Shown here: one piece after another, positions 1 through 7,328 of the stretch
How the letters are laid out: each line of letters opens with the position of its first letter
Numbering within the stretch: the stretch's first letter is position 1
Assembly (NCBI GenBank): GCA_027063215.1
Contig: JAMOSE010000083.1
Span: 1 to 13,091 of the forward strand
DNA length: 13,091 nucleotides
Direction: 5' to 3'
Origin: Sulfurimonas sp.
Lineage (GTDB): Bacteria; Campylobacterota; Campylobacteria; Campylobacterales; Sulfurimonadaceae
Made by a program: the position numbers and the translations under genes
The notes under the pieces: generated by a model
What the model saw: only the letters and a program-made list of their open reading frames with translations
Told to the model about the DNA's origin: nothing
Database searches by the model: none

Positions 1-23
1 TTATAAAAAATAAAGGAAGTTTG

Positions 24-647
24 ATGATAAAAGTATTTTTATTTGCACTTGTTCTTCTTATGGTAACAGGATGTCAAAATATCACGCCGCAACCAAAAAA
101 AGAAAAACAAGAGAAAGCTCTTGAAACACAACAGAAAAAGACAATTACAAAGAAGAATAATGATATTACAAAAAAGAGAACAACAAAGCAAAAGAAAGTA
201 GTGCAAAAAACTCCAAAAAAAGTAAAAGCAACGACACTTTTTCAAACAGTAAAGAAAGAAGATGCTGTTTTAATACAAAAGGGAGCAGACAAAGAGCATT
301 GTGCTATTTGTGGTATGAATTTGGTGAAGTATTATAAAACAAATCATGCAGCGAAGTTAGAGGGTCAAAATATTCAGTACTGTTCTATGCACTGCTTAAC
401 CAAACATATTAATGAAGGTGCAGAGCTTGAAAATCCGATGGTAGTGGATGTCACATCTCTAAAGTTCATTCCTGTAACAGAGGCTTTTTATGTTGTTGGC
501 AGTGATGTTCCTGGAACAATGAGTAAAACAAGCAAATATGCTTTTCAATCTCTTAAAGATGCCAAAAAATTTCAGAAAGTCCATGGTGGAAAAATTTTAG
601 ATTTTTACTCTACATGGCAAATTGCTAAAAAAGATTTTAAAAACTAA
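24..647 (+). CDS. NosL-domain lipoprotein (putative copper chaperone)
   Basis: A 207-residue secreted lipoprotein. A short hydrophobic signal ends in a VTGC lipobox, with Cys17 as the predicted lipidated residue. Residues 18 to about 70 form a very Lys/Gln/Thr-rich linker, probably spanning the periplasm. From about residue 75 there is a NosL-like domain with CAICGM (Cys93, Cys96, Met98), a second YCSMHC pair (Cys120, Cys124) and the typical VVGSDVPGTMSK segment. NosL proteins bind Cu(I) and help load copper into nitrous oxide reductase; the Cys-x-Met pair is the family's metal-site motif. No nos gene is visible here, so the client may be NosZ elsewhere or another copper enzyme (inference). 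ATG 24 is chosen over TTG 21 because AAGGA at 13-17 lies 6 nt before it. It is 85 nt upstream of nuoA, which has its own promoter, so co-regulation is not implied. The linker is markedly A-rich. Confidence 0.85.
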   Translation: MIKVFLFALVLLMVTGCQNITPQPKKEKQEKALETQQKKTITKKNNDITKKRTTKQKKVVQKTPKKVKATTLFQTVKKEDAVLIQKGADKEHCAICGMNLVKYYKTNHAAKLEGQNIQYCSMHCLTKHINEGAELENPMVVDVTSLKFIPVTEAFYVVGSDVPGTMSKTSKYAFQSLKDAKKFQKVHGGKILDFYSTWQIAKKDFKN

Positions 648-691
648 ATCTAGAAATATTTTTTCATTAAGACGCTATCTCATAAAATAAG

Positions 692-700
692 TGCTACAAT
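692..700 (+). promoter_or_regulatory. Extended -10 promoter of the nuo operon
   Basis: TGCTACAAT fits an extended -10 element (TG, one base, then TACAAT) of the housekeeping sigma factor. Transcription would start near 707, leaving a leader of about 26 nt before nuoA. No -35 is evident, which is normal for Campylobacterota. It is the only promoter-like element seen in the nosL-nuoA gap; the tight gene packing downstream suggests it serves all ten nuo genes. Confidence 0.5.
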
Positions 701-732
701 TAGCAAAGAAACAAAGAGATGGAGTGTTTACA

Positions 733-1083
733 ATGATAGAAACTTTTTTTATTTATGCTGCAGAAGTAAGTGCAGCTGTATTTTTACTGTATTTTTTAGG
801 AGTTGCTCTGGCTCCTTATGCTCCAAGCAGTATTAAAAATGAACATTTTGAGTGTGGGCTTCCCGCATCTGCAGCAACACCAAAAAAAGCCAATTTTGGA
901 TTTTTTGTCTATGCAATTATGTTTATAGTTGCTGATATGACAGTACTTTTTGTAACACTCTTTGTCTATGGCAAAGATCCCCACGCTTTAACGATGGCAT
1001 CTCTTTTTGTACTTATTATGGCTTTTGCCATATTTTTTTCAATGCGAGAGTTACACGAACAAATTCCTAAGAAAGAGAAATAA
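733..1083 (+). CDS. nuoA: Complex I subunit NuoA
   Basis: A 116-residue membrane subunit with three predicted transmembrane helices, part of the hinge between the quinone module and the proton pump. The family signature appears as FECGLPAS (Glu40, Cys41, Gly42), followed by helix 2. In helix 2 the usual F-D-x-E motif reads IVADMT: the Asp is kept (Asp68), but the Glu equivalent to E. coli Glu81 is Thr70. The start is ATG 733, preceded by GGAG at 721-724. An in-frame GTG at 691 would add 14 polar residues and lies within the -10 element, so it is rejected. The stop overlaps the nuoB start by one base. First gene of the nuo operon. Confidence 0.92.
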   Translation: MIETFFIYAAEVSAAVFLLYFLGVALAPYAPSSIKNEHFECGLPASAATPKKANFGFFVYAIMFIVADMTVLFVTLFVYGKDPHALTMASLFVLIMAFAIFFSMRELHEQIPKKEK

Positions 1084-1556
1084 TGCTAAAAATACTGGAT
1101 TTTTTTGACTATGCAAAGAGTGAATCACTCTGGATGGCACACTTTTGTACGGGATGCTGTTCATTGGAAATGGCAGCGGCAATGGGACCTCGTTATGATT
1201 GGGAACGTTATGGGTATATGCCGACACCGACTCCGCGTCAGGCAGATGTTTTAATGATTACGGGTTTGGTAAGTAAAAAGATACTGCCAGCACTTCTAAG
1301 AACGTATGCACAGATGCCTGAGCCGAAGTATATTGTAGCTTTGGGTGCGTGTTCTTTTGATGGCGGTCCCTATAATGATTCATTGGCTGTAATTAAAAAT
1401 CCTACTGAGATCTTACCGGCAGATGTTTTTATAGCAGGCTGTCCTCCAAAACCAGAAGCAATTATTGAAGGGCTTGAAGCAGTGAAAAAGAAGATAAAAG
1501 AGGGGATTCCAAGTGCTGCAAGTCAGGGTGGTCTTTGGAAAGAGATGGAGTTTTAG
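1083..1556 (+). CDS. nuoB: Complex I subunit NuoB (N2 iron-sulfur subunit)
   Basis: A 157-residue peripheral-arm subunit carrying [4Fe-4S] cluster N2, the last electron carrier before the quinone site. All four ligands are visible: tandem Cys25-Cys26 in GCCSLE, Cys90 in GACS, and Cys120 in GCPPKPE. PRQAD and the RYDWERYG segment also match the family. It is shorter than E. coli NuoB because it lacks the N-terminal extension, like many NuoB-type and energy-converting hydrogenase small subunits. Its ATG overlaps the nuoA stop (TAATG), implying translational coupling; its stop lies 2 nt before nuoCD. The intact cluster ligands show that electron transfer to the membrane arm is retained. Confidence 0.95.
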   Translation: MLKILDFFDYAKSESLWMAHFCTGCCSLEMAAAMGPRYDWERYGYMPTPTPRQADVLMITGLVSKKILPALLRTYAQMPEPKYIVALGACSFDGGPYNDSLAVIKNPTEILPADVFIAGCPPKPEAIIEGLEAVKKKIKEGIPSAASQGGLWKEMEF

Positions 1557-1558
1557 TT

Positions 1559-3202
1559 ATGGAACATCTTAAAGAGCTTATAAGCAGATTTAGTTGTGCG
1601 TATGTAGAGGATTATAAAAAGATCTGGATCAAGGCAAAGCTCAATTCAAAAGATGATCTGCTTGATGTGGCAAAAGCATTGCAAACAGAGGGTCTGCGAT
1701 CTCTATCTACGGTTTCACCTACGGATTTTGCAGAGGATGGGATTATGGAGATCAACTACTTTTTTGAAGATCTCGACACCAAAAGAAATCTTTGGCTAAA
1801 AGTTGATCTGCCTCGGGATGAAGCAGTGTGCGAGATAGAGTCACTCACTCCGCTCTTTGCAAGTGCAAACTGGCATGAACGTGAGGCTTACTCTATGTTT
1901 GGTGTGCGATTTTTACATCATCCGGATCTCAGAGATATTATTAAAAGTGAAGATTTTAGAGACAAGTACCCTTTTAGGGTTGATTTTGACTGGGATGCCC
2001 ATGAGAAAGAGACCGTTGCAAATGTACAGCAGATTGTAGATGCTTTTAAAAAAGAGCAGAGTGAAAATGAGGTGGATCTAGAGAGTGACTCATCAGAGAC
2101 GATTTTAAACTGGGGACCGACACATCCGGCAAGCGGTCCTATACGGCTGCGTGTTCATTGTGACGGGGAAGAGATTATCTCTATTGATCCTGATATTGGC
2201 TATGTATGGCGTGCGTTGGAGCATCTTGTAACCAAAAAGGATTTTATTGGTGCCATTGTAGCTGTTGAGCGACTCTGTTTTATGGACAATATCAACTCAA
2301 TGGTTGGCTATGCTATGGCAGTTGAGGAGATAGCAGGTGTTACAATAACACCTTTTGCTTCATGGATGCGGGTGCTTTTGGGTGAGACAGCAAGAATCTC
2401 TTCGCATTTTATGGGAATGGGTGTGTTTTTTAACAATATGGGGCTGCATACGCTTGCTATGTGGAATATGGACACACGTGAGTTCTTTTTGGACTTTTTG
2501 GAGTCCTATTCTGGAGCACGGATCGCAACAGCTGCCATTGAACCGGGTGGTGTCCGCTATGGTCTTGATATGCGGATGTTTGATGAACTGCAAAAGGCTC
2601 TGGATAAGTTTGATGCCAATATTGATGAGGTAGAAGCTATCTTTGTAAAAAACCCGACGATGAGAATGCGTGCTGCTGAAGTTGGTCGATTAAGTGCCGA
2701 TGAGATTCATATGTTTGGGCTTAGCGGTATAGTGGCGCGTGCTTCAGGGGTAAAGACAGATATTCGTATAGATGAGCCGTATGCTGCTTATGATAAGCTT
2801 GATTTGGAGTATATCACTCAAGAGCGTGGAAGTGCAAGAGATCGTTTTGTAATGATCTTTGAAGAGTTAAAAAGCTCAGTAGCTATCATTAAAAAAGCAA
2901 AGCAGCATATTGAAGAGGCAGTAGCAAATGGTGAGATGAATCCGACAAAAGATCATATGGTCAAAGTGCCTAAAAAATTGCCAAAAGGTGAAGCAATCAG
3001 TCGTGTTGAATGGGCAAGGGGCGAAGTGTTGATGCACCTTGTTACACAAGAGAAGGCAAAATCTCCCTACAGGCTCAAGATGCGTGCGCCTAGTTTTAAC
3101 CATACGATGATGCTTGATTATCTCTTAAGAGGGCAGACGCTCTCAGATATTCCACTGATTTTTGGAAGTCTCTATGTTTGTCAGGGGGATTTGGATAGAT
3201 GA
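1559..3202 (+). CDS. nuoCD: Complex I fused subunit NuoCD
   Basis: A 547-residue fusion of the 30-kDa and 49-kDa subunits. Residues 1 to about 165 are NuoC, with the HEREAYSMFGVRF signature at 106-118; an acidic linker (about 166-182) leads to NuoD (about 184-547), beginning NWGPTHPAS and ending GDLDR. NuoD with NuoB forms the quinone cavity. The Cys pairs of [NiFe] hydrogenases are absent, apart from a lone Cys240 in ERLC, so this is not a hydrogenase. Aligned by eye with Thermus Nqo4, the quinone-site residues His38, Tyr87 and Asp139 correspond to Gly193, Phe241 and Asn293. ATG 1559 has GGAG at 1546-1549 before it; TTG 1535 would only add residues overlapping nuoB. The stop overlaps the nuoH start (ATGA). 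The nuoE, nuoF and nuoG genes expected next are missing. Confidence 0.93.
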   Translation: MEHLKELISRFSCAYVEDYKKIWIKAKLNSKDDLLDVAKALQTEGLRSLSTVSPTDFAEDGIMEINYFFEDLDTKRNLWLKVDLPRDEAVCEIESLTPLFASANWHEREAYSMFGVRFLHHPDLRDIIKSEDFRDKYPFRVDFDWDAHEKETVANVQQIVDAFKKEQSENEVDLESDSSETILNWGPTHPASGPIRLRVHCDGEEIISIDPDIGYVWRALEHLVTKKDFIGAIVAVERLCFMDNINSMVGYAMAVEEIAGVTITPFASWMRVLLGETARISSHFMGMGVFFNNMGLHTLAMWNMDTREFFLDFLESYSGARIATAAIEPGGVRYGLDMRMFDELQKALDKFDANIDEVEAIFVKNPTMRMRAAEVGRLSADEIHMFGLSGIVARASGVKTDIRIDEPYAAYDKLDLEYITQERGSARDRFVMIFEELKSSVAIIKKAKQHIEEAVANGEMNPTKDHMVKVPKKLPKGEAISRVEWARGEVLMHLVTQEKAKSPYRLKMRAPSFNHTMMLDYLLRGQTLSDIPLIFGSLYVCQGDLDR

Positions 3203-4155
3203 GTGAACTTTTTTTTAATGCCTTTGTATTTCCGGGACTTCTGTATGTTTTGATCTGGACAGTTGGGCTTTTTTGGTTTTTTAGAAAATTTATGGCGGCA
3301 CTGCATAAACGGGTTGGTCCTAGTTTTAACGGGAAAGCAGGAAGTTATCAGACACTTTTTGATCTCTCTAAACTTTTAACCAAAGAGAGTATCACACCTG
3401 ATGGGGTAAATCCCTACCTCTTTTCGATAATGCCTCTTTTGGCAGTTATTGTTGCGATGTTGCCGTCTGCATTTATACCGTGGATGGACTCTTTTGTTGT
3501 CATCAAGAGTGATTATGGGCTCTTGGCACTTGTTGTACTCATTGGGATTGAGCCTTTTTTACTCTTTTTAACCGGTTTTGGATCCCATAACAAGTACTCC
3601 TTTTTAGGGGGTATTCGTATTTTAACGCAGGCTATATCTATGGAGACGGCTTTCGTTTTGGCTGCACTCTCTCCTGCCATACTCTTCTCAACGCTGAATC
3701 TCTCTGCTATAGTAGAACAGAGTAGCTGGTTTAGCTTTTTGGTACTTTTTCCGGGATTTATTCTCTACTTTATAGCGCTTTTGGGTTTGTTGGAACAGCC
3801 TCCTTTTAATATTCCTGATGCAGAACAGGAGATTGTTTTTGGATTTTATACAGAGTATAGCGGTACAAACTACTTTTTACTTCAAGTAGCAATGTTTGCG
3901 GAGTTTATGGCTGTTTTTGCCGGGGCTGTTACACTCTTTTTGGGTGCATATAAAGGGATCTTTTTTGATAGTTATCTCTTCTTTTTCTTAAAAATGTTGA
4001 GTATTGCTCTTGTGATGATGACTATTCGTGCTGCAACTCCAAGGATAACACTCTCACAAATGCTGAATTTTTCATGGAAATATATGGTTCCTTTGGCACT
4101 GCTTAATATTGCATGGATCTTTTTTGCAAAATCACTCTGGTTTATGGGGGCATAG
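3199..4155 (+). CDS. nuoH: Complex I membrane subunit NuoH
   Basis: A 318-residue polytopic subunit (about eight helices) forming the membrane end of the quinone channel and the start of the proton path. Recognisable family segments are RVGP followed by QTLFDLSKLLTKE in the first loop, GSHNKYSFLGGIR (128-140), and PPFNIPDAEQEI (201-212). The last corresponds to the canonical ETNR-x-PFDLPEAE-x-E loop. Here the Arg is replaced by Gln200, the Asp of PFD by Asn204, and the ETN preceding it is lost, so this charged channel loop is diverged. Length is close to the usual 320-330 residues. Its ATG overlaps the nuoCD stop, and its stop is directly followed by the nuoI ATG. Confidence 0.93.
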   Translation: MSELFFNAFVFPGLLYVLIWTVGLFWFFRKFMAALHKRVGPSFNGKAGSYQTLFDLSKLLTKESITPDGVNPYLFSIMPLLAVIVAMLPSAFIPWMDSFVVIKSDYGLLALVVLIGIEPFLLFLTGFGSHNKYSFLGGIRILTQAISMETAFVLAALSPAILFSTLNLSAIVEQSSWFSFLVLFPGFILYFIALLGLLEQPPFNIPDAEQEIVFGFYTEYSGTNYFLLQVAMFAEFMAVFAGAVTLFLGAYKGIFFDSYLFFFLKMLSIALVMMTIRAATPRITLSQMLNFSWKYMVPLALLNIAWIFFAKSLWFMGA

Positions 4156-4722
4156 ATGATAGTTATAGATATACTGCAAAAGACCATTCGCGTTGCTAAA
4201 GCACTGTTTACAAAGTCTCCGGCAACAAAAGATATCCGTTTTGAATCGATGCATCACCCTGCACGGTACAGAGGGGAACACAGAATTGATTATGAGACCT
4301 GTATCGGGTGTGATTCGTGCAATAAAATATGTCCAACACACGCTATTACAATGAAGCATCTTCCCTTAAAAAAGCAAAATATTGTTCCAGAGGTCAATCT
4401 CTCTATCTGTATATTTTGTGGACTTTGTGAAGATGTCTGTCCTACAAAACCAAAAAAATCCATTATGCTCAGTGGCGGGCGTTATGATATGCTCAGTGGC
4501 GGCTGGCACGAAGATCAAAATGATTTTTGGGTACATGTAGATATTCCACAGAGCTATATTGATGCACGTTTGGAAGAAGAGGAGGCTGCTCGGGTTAAAA
4601 AAGAGTTGGCAGCCAAGAAAAAAGCAGCCGAAGCTGAGGCAAAGAAAAGAGCTGAAGCAGGAGAAGTTCCTAAAGAGATACAAACAGGGATGCCTGATTT
4701 TAACAAAGGGGTAGAGGAATGA
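4156..4722 (+). CDS. nuoI: Complex I iron-sulfur subunit NuoI with charged C-terminal tail
   Basis: A 188-residue peripheral subunit with an amphipathic N-terminus and two ferredoxin-type [4Fe-4S] motifs: Cys49, 52, 55, 59 and Cys85, 88, 91, 95. These are clusters N6a and N6b, which normally pass electrons from the NuoG side to NuoB. With no nuoG in the operon, NuoI may be the entry point for electrons from a soluble carrier such as ferredoxin (inference). Two oddities follow the second cluster: a tandem MLSGG-containing 8-residue repeat (104-119) encoded by a 15-nt repeat with a 24-nt period, and a Glu/Lys/Ala-rich tail (about 137-175) likely to form a charged helix or coiled coil. The tail has no counterpart I recall in standard NuoI. 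The start abuts the nuoH stop. Confidence 0.93.
   Translation: MIVIDILQKTIRVAKALFTKSPATKDIRFESMHHPARYRGEHRIDYETCIGCDSCNKICPTHAITMKHLPLKKQNIVPEVNLSICIFCGLCEDVCPTKPKKSIMLSGGRYDMLSGGWHEDQNDFWVHVDIPQSYIDARLEEEEAARVKKELAAKKKAAEAEAKKRAEAGEVPKEIQTGMPDFNKGVEE
4464..4502 (+). repeat. In-frame 24-bp tandem duplication within nuoI
   Basis: TATGCTCAGTGGCGG occurs at 4464-4478 and again at 4488-4502, a 24-nt period that keeps the frame. It encodes two copies of a unit starting MLSGG just after the second Fe-S motif. The 15-nt identity suggests a fairly recent duplication, although selection on the peptide could also preserve it. Confidence 0.8.
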
Positions 4723-5186
4723 ATATAGCACTTTTGAGTATTGTGATTATGTTGGCTATAGGATCTTTGATGATAAAAAAGAGTGTACCTGCCATTATCA
4801 GTTTTATATTAATGATGTTTGTACTGGGACTTTTTTATATCCATCTTGATGCAAAAATGTTAGGACTTTTTCAGATCTTTATCTACACAGGCGGCATAAT
4901 GGTTTTAATGCTTTTTGGTGTAACTATTGTTGGTCTGGAGTTTCCAAAGTTTAAGACAAAACCATTGAATGCGTTAGGATCCTTACTCTTTTTTGTCCTT
5001 ATTTCAACACTCTTTTTACGATCAGCAGATACATTGCAAAAAGTAGCAACAAGCAAGGTTGAAGATATCAATCTCTTTAGTGCTTTTTATAGTGATTATC
5101 TGCTTATATTTGCACTTATCGCTTCATCTTTACTCTATGCTACGGTAAAAATGAGCAGTGTATTAAAACAAAAGAGGTCAAAATAA
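4719..5186 (+). CDS. nuoJ: Complex I membrane subunit NuoJ
   Basis: A 155-residue subunit with about five transmembrane helices. The conserved third-helix segment is present as IYTGGIMVLMLFGV (55-68), corresponding to the YVGAVMVLFLF region whose pi-bulge switches during turnover; Tyr56 matches the conserved Tyr. It packs against NuoH, NuoA and NuoK between the quinone channel and the antiporter-like pumps. Its ATG overlaps the nuoI stop by four bases (ATGA), and its TAA overlaps the nuoK ATG by one base, indicating coupled translation. Confidence 0.92.
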   Translation: MNIALLSIVIMLAIGSLMIKKSVPAIISFILMMFVLGLFYIHLDAKMLGLFQIFIYTGGIMVLMLFGVTIVGLEFPKFKTKPLNALGSLLFFVLISTLFLRSADTLQKVATSKVEDINLFSAFYSDYLLIFALIASSLLYATVKMSSVLKQKRSK

Positions 5187-5485
5187 TGTTTGAAACAGAG
5201 ATGCTTTTTGCTTTTGGACTCTTCTCTTTGGGTCTGTATGGGGTGAGTTCAAAAAGAGATTTTTTACGACTCTTTTTCTCTTTGGAGATACTTTTAAATG
5301 CTGTGATTTTAATGCTTGGAATTACGGCACACTATTTGGGAATGACACAAAATATTGTTCTTGCCTATATGGTGATGATTTTGGCAACTTTGGAAGCGGC
5401 ACTGGGTCTGCTTATCTTTGCTGCGGCAAATAAAATAGCAAAAGTAGTCACTCCTGATGAACTGCAGGGAGAAGCGCATGAATAG
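5186..5485 (+). CDS. nuoK: Complex I membrane subunit NuoK
   Basis: A 99-residue, three-helix subunit of normal length. It keeps the two membrane glutamates of the central proton axis: Glu34 in SLEILLNAVIL and Glu70 in TLEAALGLLIF (E. coli Glu36 and Glu72). It continues the charged axis between NuoJ and NuoN. The gene starts on the last base of nuoJ and overlaps the first codons of nuoL by eight bases. Confidence 0.93.
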   Translation: MFETEMLFAFGLFSLGLYGVSSKRDFLRLFFSLEILLNAVILMLGITAHYLGMTQNIVLAYMVMILATLEAALGLLIFAAANKIAKVVTPDELQGEAHE

Positions 5486-7328
5486 TTTTGTTTTTCTTTT
5501 ACTGATTCTTCCTATGGTAGGTGCTCTTTTGGCTTTTATACTTGGAAAGTTAAACAGCAGACTCGCTTTTTGGACAGCAGAGTTTGTCAGTTTGACACTC
5601 TTTGTTCTTACATTGAAACTTTTTGTTGAGTACACGCAGCCTCTTGATATAGCTATGCATTGGTTCTCTTTAGGAGATTTTAGCATTCCTTTTGGGATCT
5701 ATATAGATCAGCTCTCTTTGGTGATGCTGCTTATTGCTACCGGTCTTGGATTTTTGGATGTTCATTTTGCGCATGACTACATGGCAGAGGATCCGCATCA
5801 GCCGCGTTACTATGCAAAGGTACTCTTTTTTATCGGTGGAATGATTTTACTTGTGAGTGCAAAAGATATGATTTCTCTTTTTACGGGATGGGAGTTTATG
5901 GGAGTGGCTTCGTATCTGCTTATCTCTTTTTGGCATGAGAAAAAAGATCCCGCAGATGCAGGTGTAAGTGCATTTCTCTTTACCCGTTTTGGAGATATCT
6001 TTCTTTTTGCGGCAATAGGCATACTCTTTTATCTGACAAATACACTGGATCTGATGCAGTTAAATGCAATGGCAAGAGCCGGAGAGATAGATCAGCATAA
6101 GATGTATCTTGTAGCGGTATTTATCTTTATAGCCGCTATTGGAAAGTCGGGACAGTTTCCGCTTTTTCCATGGCTTATGCGGGCTATGGAAGGACCGACA
6201 ACCGTCTCTGCTTTAATTCATGGTGCTACAATGGTAAACAGTGGTATCTATATTGTTGCAAGACTTTTTGACTTTTATGTTGCAGCGGAGGCACTGCTTG
6301 TTGTAGCGGCTTTTGGTGCAGTGAGTGCTTTTATCGGTGCTACATCTGCTTTAGTGCAACGTGAGCTCAAAAAGGTGCTTGCATACTCTACAATGTCTCA
6401 TCTTTCTTTGGCTTTCATTGGTCTTGGTGCGGGGAGTCTTGCGGCGGGAATGACGCATCTTGTCAATCATGCTATCTTTAAGGCACTGCTCTTTTTGGGT
6501 GCGGGTGCTGTGATCATGATGGCTTCACATGTAAAAGATATGTGGCGATTTGGAGGCTATGGCAAAAAGATGATCTTTGTAAGTATAGCCATGGCATTTG
6601 GTGCATTAAGCCTGAGTGGCATTCCCCCATTTAGCGGTTTTTTTTCAAAAGATGCGATTATTGCAACTTCGCTGGCAAATCCTCAAACAGAAGGGCTTAT
6701 AGCAACATTGACATTTATTGCAGGTGTATTGTCTGCAGCATATATCTCAAGACTTTGGTTTCTTACCTTTGCAGGAGAGACAAGAGATGTCGCATTATAT
6801 GAAAAAGTGAAGGCTCCCTCCTTTTTTTGGATCACACTGCCACTGTTGATTATGGCAGCTTTAACACTCTTTATGGGCTTTTTTCAAGAAGATATTGCAC
6901 AATTTGTAAGTGGATCACCATTGGATGAACCACATATTCCAGGTTTGTTTTTTGGGCTTTTGAGTGTGATCGCTCTGCTGGGATTGATCGTTTACTATTA
7001 CTATGTAAAACGTCTTGATATTACGCAAAAAATAGCAGCGCAACCTTTGATGAAAGCTATACATACTCTTTTGTTTAACGGCTACTTTATAGAGTTTTTT
7101 ATACACTATTTTGTACGTGAGATTGTTGTTGGAAGTTTTGCAAGGGCGATTTTTTGGTTTGATGTAAATATAGTAGATGCTGCTGTTAATGGGACACGAT
7201 CACTCTCTTTGAAGGTTTTTAAACACCTGCAAAAGATACATACAGCTTATGCGTCTGATAACTCAGGTGCAATGCTCTATGGTATTGTTATTTTGCTCTT
7301 GGCTCTTTTTATAGGAGGTCTTTTATGA
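5478..7328 (+). CDS. nuoL: Complex I antiporter-like pump subunit NuoL
   Basis: A 616-residue subunit, close to the usual length, including the C-terminal region that forms the long lateral helix. Proton-path residues are visible: Glu139 in TGWEFMGVASYLL, Asp173 in TRFGD, Lys223 in GKSGQFPLFPWL, His248 in SALIHGATM, Lys335 in HAIFKALLFL and Lys391 in GFFSKDAII. These match E. coli NuoL Glu144, Asp178, Lys229, His254, Lys342 and Lys399. The distal pump therefore looks functional. ATG 5478 is chosen because GGGAG lies 7-8 nt upstream; ATG 5457 would add seven polar residues inside nuoK. The stop overlaps the nuoM ATG. Confidence 0.95.
   Translation: MNSFVFLLLILPMVGALLAFILGKLNSRLAFWTAEFVSLTLFVLTLKLFVEYTQPLDIAMHWFSLGDFSIPFGIYIDQLSLVMLLIATGLGFLDVHFAHDYMAEDPHQPRYYAKVLFFIGGMILLVSAKDMISLFTGWEFMGVASYLLISFWHEKKDPADAGVSAFLFTRFGDIFLFAAIGILFYLTNTLDLMQLNAMARAGEIDQHKMYLVAVFIFIAAIGKSGQFPLFPWLMRAMEGPTTVSALIHGATMVNSGIYIVARLFDFYVAAEALLVVAAFGAVSAFIGATSALVQRELKKVLAYSTMSHLSLAFIGLGAGSLAAGMTHLVNHAIFKALLFLGAGAVIMMASHVKDMWRFGGYGKKMIFVSIAMAFGALSLSGIPPFSGFFSKDAIIATSLANPQTEGLIATLTFIAGVLSAAYISRLWFLTFAGETRDVALYEKVKAPSFFWITLPLLIMAALTLFMGFFQEDIAQFVSGSPLDEPHIPGLFFGLLSVIALLGLIVYYYYVKRLDITQKIAAQPLMKAIHTLLFNGYFIEFFIHYFVREIVVGSFARAIFWFDVNIVDAAVNGTRSLSLKVFKHLQKIHTAYASDNSGAMLYGIVILLLALFIGGLL

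Noticed and set aside
632..651. AGATTT/AAATCT stem after nosL as a terminator
   Set aside because: The stem is AT-rich, has an 8-nt loop, overlaps the last codons, and lacks a U-tract directly after it.
691..732. Longer nuoA starting at GTG 691
   Set aside because: The added residues are polar and unlike NuoA, the GTG overlaps the extended -10 element, and ATG 733 has a proper ribosome-binding site.
1559..3202. NuoCD-like large subunit as a group 4 [NiFe] hydrogenase
   Set aside because: Only one Cys (Cys240) is found at the first metal motif, and the C-terminal Cys pair is absent, so no NiFe site can form.
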